Source: Breviolum minutum Mf 1.05b.01
Taxonomy: Eukaryota > Sar > Dinophyceae > Suessiales > Symbiodiniaceae
DNA: 64,000 nucleotides
NCBI GenBank assembly: GCA_000507305.1
Contig: DF239423.1
Coordinates: 124,829 to 188,828, forward strand
Direction: 5' to 3'
Shown: positions 32,772 to 43,093 of the stretch, one piece after another
Numbering within the stretch: the first letter of the stretch is position 1
Layout of the letters: every line of letters begins with the position of its first letter
Notes under the pieces: generated by a model
The model's database searches: none
Seen by the model: the letters and a program-made list of their open reading frames with translations, nothing else
What the model was told of the DNA's origin: nothing
Translations under genes and position numbers: made by a program

Positions 32772-35700
32772 GTCCAATTACAAGCCTAGCGACAATGTCA
32801 ACAGGTTTGTGGCAACTCGGTGCTGTGTAAGCCATTCGAATTTGGGACAAAACGGAACAAGGCAAATTGATAGAAACAAACATATTCAAACACAGCAAGG
32901 GCCATCCGGTTTGGTTTGCTGGCCATCCAATGAAGGATCAAAAAGGCCACCAGCCTGTGATTTCCTGCCGCCTTCCCCTGCGCCTCTAAGAAGATAGTAG
33001 CAACATCGGCACCAGCAGACCTCCATCTTGCTTGAATTATTTGCCACATATGTAGTAGATACAAATAGGATACAAAAATGTTTGAACGATTCTGAATAAT
33101 ATGCTAAACAAGTGCTAATACTAAAACTCTTGAATGTAATTCGTGAACAAACATGTTTTGCCCCCGAAACATCTTACACTTTTCCAAGGTGTATATGTCT
33201 TGAAAGGCTAGAGAAGTAGGAAATGAAAAAGATGTTTTTCGTGTTTGGCAACTGTTTTTTTCAAGTGGTTGGGATTCCCAGTTTATGCAATTTTAAATTA
33301 GCCTATCACTACAACCGAATGACTGTCATACAGATTTTGACCACCGGGAAAGGCCTTGGATTTGGGAAGACTTCGCAACAACAGAAGAGGCCTTGGAGAT
33401 GATATCAGGATAGTGTTTAACCCAACAACGAAGTGAAATATCCATAGTAGCTATAAACATGCATGATCAGCAATGTGCAGTATAACAGTTGTGAGATTCA
33501 CAGGTGTGGAGGGTTTCATAAGTTTATATCCATAAAAGAATCGAACTAGGTACCCACCCCTACCATAGAAGGCCGGGTCGCTTCAGGAAGACAACGTTCC
33601 AAAACAATGGGAAATTTCAGTAAATGTGCCCCAACTACTTGCACCATTTGAATGTTTCACGAGGGTTCCTTTGAGTGTCCCCCGGGTCGCAGGTCTTGCA
33701 GGCCCATAAGGAGTTGGAAGCATTGCGGGAGACGGGGGCCACAGTGAAAGACACAACTCTAGTGAGAATATGTATATGTATATATATATATATATACATG
33801 TGATATATGTATATATAATGGTATAAGTTGTTGCACTCAAACTTGGTGTTTGCTTTTTTGTTCTTTGACTTGTAAAAGTGAGGGCAATGTGTTTCTGTCC
33901 GAAGTGAACAGGACCTGAGCAAGCAGGTTGAGTGATATCTTTCGTGGACTTTGAACCAAGACTTTGTGAATAGGGTGGGGTTAATACAGGTCAATACTGA
34001 ATAGTCGTTGACGCTTCCATTTGAGTGGGCTGTTCATGGCTTTTTCACTACCAGTCACTTGAGGCAAGGGGTTTTGTCCTCGGCAAACTCTGACACAACC
34101 GGAAAGCAGAAGGCGAATGGGCGGCCGCGGACCATGAGATGCAGGAGTATTGTGGAGTATATAAGTGTTTCTGTTGAATATTGGTTCATAATAGATTACA
34201 GTTGTTTTTTTAATTATGATCATATCTTTTTTTAGTTACATGTGTTTTTTTTTCCCTATCATGTTCTGCAAGTTTTTACATTGCTTGTGTGTGTGTGTGT
34301 GTCTGTTTTTGTCCTTGGTTACAAGGGACTCCCCTTGTTGGAGTCCCATCAACGACCACCATGACAGGCACGAAGTGATAAGGTGGGATTCCTTGAGGTG
34401 CCAAACGCCACCTGGGTGAAGTTGGGAAAATCATCGACTCGACTCAAAAGTGCCAAAGGGGAAGGGATACACCCCTGCAGTTTTAACATGGTTCACCTGA
34501 AAATCAGCCATTGGAAAAGAAGATTCCGAACTTGGAAACCATCATTTTCAGGTTCCATGTTAAACTTTCGGGGTGTATGTTACTTGTAGTTTTCAGGTAT
34601 CCACAATCTAATGTTGCTTTTGGATAGGACCACAAGGTTGTTTCCCCCAAAAAAAGATGCTGGAGAAGGATGTGATTCACATGGCAGGTAGGGAGTGATG
34701 ATCCACCCAACTGCTTGAAGCTTTTGAGAAGGATGGAGGCCAACGTTGAGAATCGCAGGATTGCTGTGTGACGTTAGTGGATTGGATATATGTTGATAGA
34801 TCATACATATTTTGATATTTGCAAACAATTGATGTAAAAGAATAGCGAGGGACAAAATATATACTATAGTATGTGCATGATTGATTATAATTGATCGTAA
34901 TGTATTTTTTATATATTCAGTACTATCTGCTAGCAGGGATTGTGCACCACACAGTAGATCACAATCTTCTCATTTATCTAATGTGTTCCTCACTCGTTTT
35001 GATGACATTGCTGGTTCCCAAGGTTCCTATCTCTGAAATGATTGCATCCTGACTTTCCATTCAGTATCGATAAATTCTAACCTCACTTTATTGAACCAAA
35101 GTGGTTTCTTGGAGATGCCGTCCATGATCCACTGATTTTCGCTTCGAAAATAGATGTTGAATGTTGATGTAGTAGTTGTTTCAACGCTTTTTGTGGGGAT
35201 ACTGACTCAGCCAATATCTAACCTTCAAACGGCTTGGGAGTACATATTTCATAGGAAAAATGAAGTTGAAACTCATATTTCATGGTCCTTTGGCTAGGGA
35301 TGTTGTTAAATTCACAATCAAATGCTGGTCCATCATCAAAGGCAGCAGTTGGACAACTCTCCTGGTCAGATCGAGGCGCATGAAGCTGTGAGGGTGAGGT
35401 TTTTTGGGATGATTGCGTTTGCTTTATTGGTATGTTGAGTGTATATTTGTTTCTCTATTTCTATGTGTGTGGTATTGTTATCTTAGTTGTATGCTTTTTA
35501 TTGGGATGAATGTCAATACTTTGGATGAGTTCCATGCTGCTTGGCCGATGTCTTTCGATGGAGGCCGTTTGCTTTGTCCAAAGTTTGGCATGGCTGCGGT
35601 GTGACATCCCAATGGTGGCGTGGGTGTGATGCTGAAGCGCAGTTTTGTTGCATGGCAGATGTTGAATCCAAGCCATCTCATGCTGCGACATACTTAAAGG

Positions 35701-38700
35701 ATCTTAGATGTTGAAATTTATGCATGTCTTTGATATTGCCTTGTTTGATTTGATGTATTCGCAGCAGCCCGACAAGGTTTCACTATAGTACTCATCTTTT
35801 GAAAGTTGTTCCTCCCCAGGTGTTTGGCCTGAAATGGATACATACTGAGGTCTATGATGGGAATGGGAGTTTCTATGCTGCACATCGTGACAATGAGCAT
35901 CACGTCCACAAGGGAGATGGCCGACCATGGGTGTCTTGTTTGAATGTACTCCCTACTATTGATGGTTCAGAAATCTTGCGATCACCAGTTGAGGTTGGTA
36001 GTTTATCTTATTATTTACAAGGGTTTTAGCACCATCCCAGGTGGTTGGCCTTGGGATTTCTGAACCCTCAACCGTATGTTTCTTGTTGGATTTTCCATGT
36101 AATTCGGATCCCCAGATGCCTTCGCCAGCCACCACCTAACCGTCCTAACCCCAAGGTGAACTTTCGCAGCTTGACAGCGGTGATGTATATGAATCCTTAT
36201 GGTTTCGATGATAACAAGGCAGGAATTTGGATCCCAAAACAATGGATGAATGACACAGGGTACACCCCTGCAGTTTTAACATGGAATCTGAAAATCAGCC
36301 ATTGGAAAAGGAGATTCCGAACTTGGAAAGCATTATTTTCAGGTTCCATGTTAAACTTTGCGGGTGTAATTTGAGATTTGAGATCAAGCTGCGGGATACT
36401 AGGTGGTGGTTTAAAATATTTTCAATTTGACTAATTTGACTCATATTTTCAACTGGGTTGAAATCACCAACTAGGATATTTATTCTGGAACTTGGTAATG
36501 GATATAGGTTTTAAATTTAAATGGTTTTTTTTGTGGTATTTCCTTGACTTTCCACCGCGAGGATGGCGGTTCTCTACGATGTTTTTTGGATGCGAAGCCA
36601 GATGATTTGACGGGCGTAGGGGGTGCCCAGGTCAGTAGCTGTGGGGGCCCAGACCAAGTATGGAGTAACATGATACTGTTGATGGTAGAAATCCGGCTAA
36701 CCACCTGGGATGTATAAAACCCCGTAACTAATAGCAGATTATCCATATCAACCGGTGCAAGATATCTTCCATCAACATGATACCAATCAGAAACATATAC
36801 GGTCATTACATATACTCATAGGCTCCATGGGACTGGAATATTTACATAACATGAAAAGCATAAAAATCCAGCAAAGGTTAGGTAAATATATCATGACAAT
36901 GGATCCTATGGGATGTATGTGTTTATATGTTCATACATCTAACTATCTAATTATCTAGATATCGTATACTTATATCTATATAATCAACAATACTTGTACT
37001 CACCAGTCTCCCCTTTTTTTGCTGCCAAGAGTGAGGCTTTCAAGTTGAGGCAACGCCTCGCCATAAAATTGATCTCAGCTTTTGGAGATACCTGAATTCA
37101 CAAACACTATGAACCTCATGGAAGAGGTACCTTCAGCTCTCATTCCACTTTTCTTTTTGCAAAAAGCCCGGTCCATTGACCAGCTTTCTGCTTTAATATA
37201 TTTGAGGGATATATTTTTGAGCATAATGTACCTATCTGGCAGATTTCAACGCTTCCTAAGATCTTATTTAAAACAAACACATGATAATGAATTTCTATGC
37301 TGGAACTAGAGTCTTGCAACATGAAGTAAATCGTGCATGTGTTTTCTGATGTTTTCTGCAACTAAGGCAAGTGCAACCCAAATCCAGGCCGGGGTCATTT
37401 GGGGTTGCCAGAGCCTCTCCCAGCCATGAAAGCTTTCGAATGAAAAAAAACAATCCTTGCGCATGCATCTCATGCATGTTTTATCAAGTTGTTGAGATCA
37501 GAACATTACATTATCATCATTATCCTAGCATCGTATGCAGTCACGCAATATAAAGTTCTCGCTATCTCTTGATTGCTAGGAGATTTCTCCTCGAGGAGGA
37601 CGAGCAGTTCTGTTCCCATCCAGAACTCTTTTGCATGAGGCAGGCTGGAAAAGTTCAGGCTAAAGGGGAGCATTTCTATGGCGGCTAACGTATGGGATCA
37701 CATTTCATTTTATTTGTGTGATAGGATTCTGTTGAAACTGATTGGACAACAGATTTTGCAATTTACTTGGATGATATGTCCGTACAGTAGTAGCAATCTG
37801 CAATATGCGTCATGCTGTTGCTGCTGCCATCGTTGTCGTTGGTGCTGGCGCTAGTGCTGGTGGTGATGTTGGTGCGGGCGGCCGTGGTGGTGTTCTCCTC
37901 GTGGTTGGTCATGCATTCTACTTCTCGGCTTTCCCGTGTATATATGCTGCCGCGTCGCCCTGTCCCCCCCCCCNNNNNNNNNNNNNNNNNNNNNNNNNNN
38001 NNNNNNNNNNNNNNNNNNNNNNNNNNNNNNNNNNNNNNNNNNNNNNNNNNNNNNNNNNNNNNNNNNNNNNNNNNNNNNNNNNNNNNNNNNNNNNNNNNNN
38101 NNNNNNNNNNNNNNNNNNNNNNNNNNNNNNNNNNNNNNNNNNNNNNNNNNNNNNNNNNNNNNNNNNNNNNNNNNNNNNNNNNNNNNNNNNNNNNNNNNNN
38201 NNNNNNNNNNNNNNNNNNNNNNNNNNNNNNNNNNNNNNNNNNNNNNNNNNNNNNNNNNNNNNNNNNNNNNNNNNNNNNNNNNNNNNNNNNNNNNNNNNNN
38301 NNNNNNNNNNNNNNNNNNNNNNNNNNNNNNNNNNNNNNNNNNNNNNNNNNNNNNNNNNNNNNNNNNNNNNNNNNNNNNNNNNNNNNNNNNNNNNNNNNNN
38401 NNNNNNNNNNNNNNNNNNNNNNNNNNNNNNNNNNNNNNNNNNNNNNNNNNNNNNNNNNNNNNNNNNNNNNNNNNNNNNNNNNNNNNNNNNNNNGTTTTGG
38501 ACCCATACCTGGGGGGGGGGGGGACAGGCAACACGGGACACGGAAGCATATATACATATATATAGTAGTAATTGTACCGCCAGGCGCTAGGGTTCGCCCA
38601 TCCACCAACATTGAGTATCTTACCAACCAACTATTGGTTTACTTTTCAGCTTACTTTTAGGGTATAGTTTTAGGGTTTTGGTTTTAGGGTTTAGGTTTTA

Positions 38701-39417
38701 GGGCTTTGGTTTTAGGGCTTAATTTTAGGGTTTAGGTTTTTGGGGTTTTGGTTTTTAGGGTTTGTGTTTTAGGGTTTAGGGTTTTGGTTTTAGGGTTTAG
38801 TAAGCATGTAAGGTCCCTAAAATAGCGTTATTTACACGGGATTTGCACCACATCACCATAAGAACACAAAATCTTGAGATTTGCGGCGACAGTTTTGTAT
38901 TGTAAAACACACGAAACGGTCCCAGAAATCCCAAAAAACGGGTCGGCCGCTACCGCGGTACATATACCGGTAAGGACACTGAAATACCGTATTTACACTA
39001 CATTTGCCACATTCTGAAACCAGTGGCGTTGCAGCCGCGGGCAAACGTCGGCTCCTGGCCGTAATTGTACATCACTTCTCGGTGGCAACAGATTTCTTTC
39101 CTGGAGTAAGATCAGGGACAGTCCATTCAAAAGTTATGTTTTACCTGTCTAGTTACAGTTGTCCAAGAAAAACAAGACTTCGGATTGAAATCATAGAATC
39201 AAAGACTCTTCATAGAGTAACATAGACTTACAAAACATAGAAATTGAATTATAATTCTGATAATTGAATTCTCCATTTTGTGCTGCTGAACAATGAAAAC
39301 CATCATTTTTGTTCAGAAAAATTAGAGTCTGCCACACAAGATACTGAAACAAAGGTAGTATGAATCGTTTGCCTGCAGGTCTTGCCCAGCTATCGACGTC
39401 GCTATGCTTTGACGCTG
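32004..39417 (+). CDS. EGLN/PHD-type prolyl 4-hydroxylase (2OG-Fe(II) dioxygenase), multi-exon
   Basis: The enzyme hydroxylates a proline using O2, 2-oxoglutarate and Fe(II). In metazoans this family acts on HIF; in protists (Dictyostelium, Toxoplasma) it acts on Skp1 and serves in oxygen sensing. Domain exons in family order: WIWEDFATTEEAL (33334 to about 33396), LQAHKELEALRETGATVKD (33693-33763), SSANSDTTGKQK (about 34064-34112), ARSDKVGFLEV (34368-34415), helix MLEKDVIHMA (34657-34686), QIEAHEAVR (35342-35393), NGSFYAAHRDN (35820-35930), VNFRSLTAVMYMNPYGFDD (36156-36218), DGGSLRCFLD (36562-36630), EISPRGGRAVLFPSRTLLHE (37580-37639), VLPSYRRRYALTL (39379 to about 39417). H and D of HRDN and H of LLHE are the iron ligands; R of RRYALTL fits the 2OG-binding Arg. 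The order mirrors human EGLN1. The first exons (32004-32771) are an extra N-terminal part I cannot place. The end after ALTL is unresolved (TAA at 39484 if unspliced). Confidence 0.88.
32448..32563. repeat. Inverted-repeat element, family B (copy 3)
   Basis: TACCCTCCCTGAAACTAACA at the left and TTAGTTTCAGGGAGGCC at the right. It ends 20 nt before the exon at 32583, so it makes up most of the upstream intron's 3' half. Confidence 0.8.
33334..34415 (+). CDS. Prolyl hydroxylase exons, N-terminal part of the DSBH domain
   Basis: The exons join as WEDFATTEEAL / LQAHKELEALRETGATVKD / SSANSDTTGKQK / ARSDKVGFLEVPNATW, parallel to EGLN1's VVDDFLGKE / DEVRALHDTGKF / SQKSDSSKDIR / GDKITWIEGKE. The 34113-34367 intron starts GC (AAG|gcgaat ... 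ACAG|GCACGA). The donors at 33397 and 33764 appear to be GA. Confidence 0.8.
34468..34577. repeat. Inverted-repeat element, family C (copy 1)
   Basis: TACACCCCTGCAGTTTTAAC at the left, GTTAAACTTTCGGGGTGTA at the right; inner AAATCAGCCATTGGAAAAG and ATTCCGAACTTGGAA are nearly identical to copy 2. It is in the hydroxylase intron 34416-34656. Confidence 0.88.
34705..34765 (+). CDS. Possible small prolyl hydroxylase exon
   Basis: Between the MLEKDVIHMA exon and 35342 a stretch after TTTTGAG reads RMEANVENRR or EGWRPTLRIAG depending on phase; one of these could bridge the helical part before the HxD core. Confidence 0.3.
35342..36630 (+). CDS. Prolyl hydroxylase exons with the iron-binding HxD
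   Basis: 35342-35393, 35820-35930, 36156-36218 and 36562-36630 join in phase 0. They read EVYDGNGSFYAAHRDN, GDGRPW-VNFRSLTAVMYMN and DGGSLRCFLDAKPDDLTG, parallel to EGLN1 CYPGNGTGYVRHVDN, GDGRCVTCIYYLN and GGILRIFPEGK. HRD supplies two Fe ligands. Confidence 0.9.
35959..36072. repeat. Inverted-repeat element, family D (copy 4)
   Basis: Left TTGATGGTTCAGAAATC, right GATTTCTGAACCCTCAA. The host intron is only 35931-36155, so the element makes up about half of it. Confidence 0.85.
36261..36368. repeat. Inverted-repeat element, family C (copy 2)
   Basis: Almost identical to copy 1 over its full length (a few substitutions and a small indel) and located 1.8 kb away in another intron of the same gene. 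This implies recent spread. Confidence 0.88.
36399..36474. repeat. Inverted-repeat element, family A (copy 3)
   Basis: Short copy, CTAGGTGGTGGTTT... to GGGTTGAAATCACCAACTAG, in the 36219-36561 intron of the hydroxylase gene, 30 nt after a family C element. Confidence 0.8.
36671..36781. repeat. Inverted-repeat element, family D (copy 5, reversed)
   Basis: Left ACTGTTGATGGTAGAAATCC, right GCAAGATATCTTCCATCAAC; interior CTAACCACCTGGGATG. It is in hydroxylase intron 36631-37579. Confidence 0.75.
37580..39417 (+). CDS. Prolyl hydroxylase exons with the distal His and 2OG Arg
   Basis: 37580-37639 (EISPRGGRAVLFPSRTLLHE) is followed across a GC-AG intron of about 1.74 kb (37640-39378) by VLPSYRRRYALTL from 39379. 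EGLN1 has [32 protein letters not shown], so the joint HE|V is exactly placed. The open frame continues to TAA at 39484-39486. Confidence 0.9.
37862..37973. repeat. Left flank of the gap, mirrored at 38494-38560
   Basis: The segment ending ATATATGCTGCCGCGTCGCC plus a C run is, apart from a few differences, the reverse complement of the G run plus ACAGGCAACACGGGACACGG at 38510-38542. Confidence 0.7.
37974..38493. other. Assembly gap (520 N)
   Basis: Unknown sequence within hydroxylase intron 37640-39378, bordered by a C10 run on the left and a G12 run shortly to the right. Confidence 1.
38654..38801 (+). repeat. Interstitial telomere-like repeat (TTTTAGGG/TTTAGGG)
   Basis: Diverged units TTTTAGGG, GTTTAGGG, GGGTTTAGG over about 150 nt, interrupted by GGTTTTGG and CTTTGG. 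Plant-type TTTAGGG is the telomeric repeat reported for dinoflagellates, so this may be a relict or simply low-complexity sequence. Confidence 0.75.
38802..39378. other. Rest of the last long hydroxylase intron
   Basis: An open + stretch near 39010-39110 (VAAAGKRRLLAVIVHHF) could be a skipped or unrelated exon, but the family alignment needs nothing there. Otherwise nothing recognised. Confidence 0.45.
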
Positions 39418-39486
39418 GGGCCCAAGTCAGTGATACATGGAGGACTCTTCCACGCAGTTTTTGGTTGGCGACTCTTCCAAGCTTAA

Positions 39487-39830
39487 AAAACACTTTTCCA
39501 GGCAGTCATTGATTATTGTAACAAGAAAGCTGACGTTTTTTTTTTTGTCTACGGCGCATTATGGCTCATAATTTTTACACAAAAATTGGATTCGCAGCAA
39601 TTGAGGCTGTGGTTTGTTTCTCCTCAAGCTGGCGATGAATGAATCAACGGAATCAAGGTGGCCAAGGAAATGGAGGTGCATTGGTTGATAGACAGAAATG
39701 TGAGATTTGACATCAGCTGCTTCGCACTTACTTGGAGTCGGAGTGAAGAAATCATATTAGAAGCCCGCCTAATGTTGGGCAACTTCAAGAAGGGCTGACG
39801 ATGCTGGAAGTGAATCAAGGCGACTACGGA
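39487..39830. other. Spacer before the hairpin repeat
   Basis: T-run at 39537-39545; an open frame on the - strand (39624-40004) largely reflects the repeat arm. No supported gene. Confidence 0.5.
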
Positions 39831-39942
39831 GGTCTGCCAAGGATGTAGTCGTCGTAGAAGGCAATGGGACACATTCTTCAGCACACATGAGGCTGAGAAT
39901 GTGTCCCATTGCCTTCTACGACGACTACATCCTTGGCAGACC
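39831..39942. repeat. Perfect 47-bp inverted repeat (hairpin)
   Basis: Arms 39831-39877 and 39896-39942 are perfect reverse complements (GGTCTGCCAAGGATGTAGTC... against ...GACTACATCCTTGGCAGACC) with an 18-nt loop. Confidence 0.97.
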
Positions 39943-40148
39943 CATGAATTGGACGGTAGCGCACGATTCCAGGCTCCTTGTCGAACAATTCTGCATTTAT
40001 TCACTTTGGGAATTATTGTGGGGGAAACCCCCCTTTCTTTTGGAGTGGTTTTTCAAGGGCAGACATCTAGCCAACATCTTATGAAGATGTTTCACTTGAA
40101 CAGAAGATGTTTCGGGTATCATCAGCATGAAGCAGAGGGATGAGATTT
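39896..40148 (+). repeat. Direct duplication, copy 1 (253 bp)
   Basis: Begins AGAATGTGTCCCATTGCC and ends GAGGGATGAGATTT; the same sequence recurs at 40171-40423. It shares its start with the right hairpin arm. Confidence 0.97.
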
Positions 40149-40170
40149 NAGCCCTCCAAATGAGTGCTGA

Positions 40171-40423
40171 AGAATGTGTCCCATTGCCTTCTACGACGAC
40201 TACATCCTTGGCAGACCCATGAATTGGACGGTAGCGCACGATTCCAGGCTCCTTGTCGAACAATTCTGCATTTATTCACTTTGGGAATTATTGTGGGGGA
40301 AACCCCCCTTTCTTTTGGAGTGGTTTTTCAAGGGCAGACATCTAGCCAACATCTTATGAAGATGTTTCACTTGAACAGAAGATGTTTCGGGTATCATCAG
40401 CATGAAGCAGAGGGATGAGATTT
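40171..40423 (+). repeat. Direct duplication, copy 2 (253 bp)
   Basis: Second copy after a 22-nt spacer that holds a single N at 40149. I see no difference between copies. Perfect identity beside an N makes an assembly join error a real possibility. Confidence 0.97.
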
Positions 40424-40780
40424 TATCATATTGTATCCTTTCAATATGGGGAGCTATGAGCAGCGATGGCAGCCTAGTTTCACACTGAAAATTCGGTAGA
40501 TAAAAGTTGCTGGCTAAACACGGATCGATCAGATTCGGTGGATTGACAACAATTCCGCATGACCTTAGATCTTTAAGTTACTGTACCTTAAAAGTTTCCG
40601 GATGAAAACATACTTAGACTTATATACATAGACCTATAATGATCCTATATAGCATCTTATGATATTTATATGATATATTCCATATATCTCCCTATGATAT
40701 CAACTGTTGACTTATCGCAAAGAATGAGGAAAGCTGATGCCACAGCCAGGTCTTACCCGCTTTTGAGCGGCTACTCAACT
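40424..40780. other. Non-coding stretch
   Basis: TATATAC/TATGATAT-rich around 40610-40700. No exon seen. Confidence 0.5.
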
Positions 40781-40860
40781 AACGTGGTGGATCTTCCTCG
40801 TGGGTCAACGAGGTGTGGATTTCTGGATTCGTTGAAGTTTTGCTAACCTGAAATTTATGA
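40745..40860 (+). CDS. Possible exon, unidentified
   Basis: After CACAG, one frame reads RSYPLLSGYSTNVVDLPRGS TRCGF. The opposite strand is open for 102 codons (40779-41087), so strand is uncertain. Confidence 0.3.
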
Positions 40861-41116
40861 CGACTGCATTTGCGGGGTGTCAGACCGGAACATTTTGTCA
40901 TTTGATTTGTGGTTAAACCTTCGTATTCATACCCCAAAGACGCACCAAGAGCACATCTGGTACTTTGAATGAATGATTTGATGTGACAGTGAGGTGCAGA
41001 ATCAACAAGTCGCTGCTGATGGCTTTGATGAAGGCTTGACATGGGAAAACTATATATACATCTTGATGCTAAACAGCTGATGTTCACTTGACAAGAGGCT
41101 GGTGATCCCAGGTTTC

Positions 41117-41320
41117 AGCCTCCATCGAAGCTTCGCAGGAGATGTGCTGTGCCACATTTGAATTGCAGCCCTGCAAGAATTGGCCCTATGGGGATCATGA
41201 GCGTTTCTGCCTGTGACTTTGCGGTGGAGCTGAACGGTGGAGCTGTAAACTTAAAGGAAATTGGAAAAGAACGCGGCTTGGCTTTTTTGCAGTTTTGTCA
41301 GCGGAATTTTGGGACATGAC
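41117..41320 (+). CDS. Exon of unidentified protein, frame ambiguous
   Basis: After TTTCAG one frame reads ASIEASQEMCCATFELQPCK then NWPYGDHERFCL to TGA; a second frame stays open to 41320 and includes ACDFAVELNGGAVNLKEIGK. Both are protein-like. Family unknown. Confidence 0.45.
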
Positions 41321-41784
41321 ACTTTTACCCGAAATTGTGCAAGATCTCATTGAACTCATGTGGAGCCATTGAGTCAAAGCTTAGAGCAGATGCGAAGATG
41401 GGAACCCTCCTTGTTTTGTATATATTCCTCATGGGCAAACCAGAGATAACCAGAGGTGTAGAGAAACAAAGCACCACCACCTATCAAATCCTGGCCGTCT
41501 CTTACCATGTTTTTTTCAAGATTGCAGTGGTTAACATCAGTCTACCAAAAATTGATGATTTGGATCAGTAGATAGATTTGGATTGTCAGTGACGAAGTAT
41601 TGAGAACATGTAATTTCACAAAATATACTTACGTATCAATAATATATAGTTCTAGTTCTGCTAGTATTCTACAAGTACAACGTCATACAATTTACACCAT
41701 GGTTTTATACCTCATCTCCGTAGTTTCTCCGCTTATTCCCGAGCCACAAGCCATGCCGAAACGGATCAGACGTCAACGACCAGA

Positions 41785-41880
41785 GTCCTTGAGTTTTTGG
41801 GATTTCCCCGCCTTATTGCAGTGCCTCATTCTGAAAGGAATGGCCGATGTGAGTCTCCAAAGTCATGGAGTGTTGATTTA
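41785..41880 (+). CDS. Exon of unidentified protein
   Basis: The frame RVLEFLGFPRLIAVPHSERN GRCESPKS has strong coding character and follows GACCAG. Not identified. Confidence 0.5.
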
Positions 41881-42430
41881 GTCAATTTTTTTCAAAGTTA
41901 TTTGAATTCTTGATAAGGTTGAAGTAATTTGGATTTGATTGGATTTGTAAGGGGTGTTTGATTGGTATTACATTATTGTTTTTGTTTGTACTGTTGGTGA
42001 ATTGTGGAGTTGGGGTATGGGCAAAAACCGAAAGAATTTACAGGGCCAACTGGAAAGCCAGTGGCTGGCTGTTTCCGAAAGGTGATCGCTGGATCAGCGG
42101 GGCATTGGAGTGCTGGGTCACTGATGAGGATACAATGTTTTAGGATGTCAGAGTCATACGTATTTGTGATTCCTAGCTTGTGCAAACATTCAGAACAAGG
42201 AATCGACAAGAAGATACAGTCTATAGCAACGGCGAGCATCCAATAGCAACGAAATTTGGTGGTGATGATACCATGTATCACCTAATTGGCACTTGAAATC
42301 CACAAAAATCCATTGGTACATTTAAATCTAGTAAACCATTTGTAAACCAGCAACCTTAAAAAAAAAACGCATGTGAAAAATGCGAACCAAAAAATCCGGA
42401 AACTTTGCAGTATTGAAGCGACGTTTCCCT

Positions 42431-42505
42431 CGCCGACCTGATGAGGCTTTTGGATTCCTTGGATATCAAGCGCAGCCATGCGCCAGTCCTTTGGCAAAGA
42501 TGACC
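42431..42505 (+). CDS. Exon of unidentified protein
   Basis: Frame VSLADLMRLLDSLDIKRSHA PVLWQR, amphipathic-helix pattern, before TGA. Another frame (RFPRRPDEAFGFLGYQAQP) is also open. Confidence 0.45.
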
Positions 42506-42922
42506 CTTTGTGTATGAAAGGTTTTTTTGTGTTTTTTTTGTTGGGCGCGCTTTTTTCGTGGTGCTTTTTGTCAAGCAACACCAAAAACACCCAAACACAT
42601 CAAACACCGAACGTTTGGAAAGCAGTTGTTGGACTCCATTCCATGTGTTTCTACCCGTTGATGGATGATGATACATGTACGTATTGTTGATGAACATCAT
42701 GGATGAAATTGTTGTTTATCATAGTCTAGATGCAACGATGCTTGAGCCTCCAAGTGGTGAAAGATCCACTCCAAGCACCTTTTTGTTGCATTAACTAAAA
42801 CTACTAAAGTTGAGCCCAAGTGAGCTATGATTTTGGCAATTCTCGACCAGTGAAACGGCGTTTAAAAAGAGAACTCCTCTCACGGAGATCCATCAACCAT
42901 CGATCCATCGGTGAAACTCCAG

Positions 42923-43093
42923 GCTTTACTTCGAGCATTGGCAGCGAAGGTGGTGCTAGCTCCAGGTGATTGTGAGACATGGGAGGACTTTGGTATCACC
43001 GAACCTTGGCATTCAGAATCATCCGAAGATTTTTTGAGAAAAATAGAAAAGATCTCCAATTTGTTGTCGCAGCTTGAGGCAAAATTGCTATGA
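42923..43093 (+). CDS. Exon, possibly a gene end or the start of RlmN
   Basis: After CTCCAG the frame reads ALLRALAAKVVLAPGDCETW, EDFGITEPWHSESSEDFLRK and IEKISNLLSQLEAKLL to TGA (43091-43093). Strong coding character. If unspliced it is a C-terminus ending in a coiled-coil-like helix; a GT donor after CETWEDF would instead lead toward the RlmN exons. Confidence 0.6.
   Translation, partial: ALLRALAAKVVLAPGDCETWEDFGITEPWHSESSEDFLRKIEKISNLLSQLEAKLL

Noticed and set aside
37763..38660. Several 200-290-codon frames
   Set aside because: Mostly N translated as X through the 37974-38493 gap.
39004..39110. Exon reading GKRRLLAVIVHHF as part of the hydroxylase
   Set aside because: The junction LLHE|VLPSYRRRYALTL already restores the family sequence without it.
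39624..40279. Repeated protein MNKCRIVRQGAWNRALPSNS on the - strand
   Set aside because: It is found twice only because of the 253-bp duplication; no other support for a gene.
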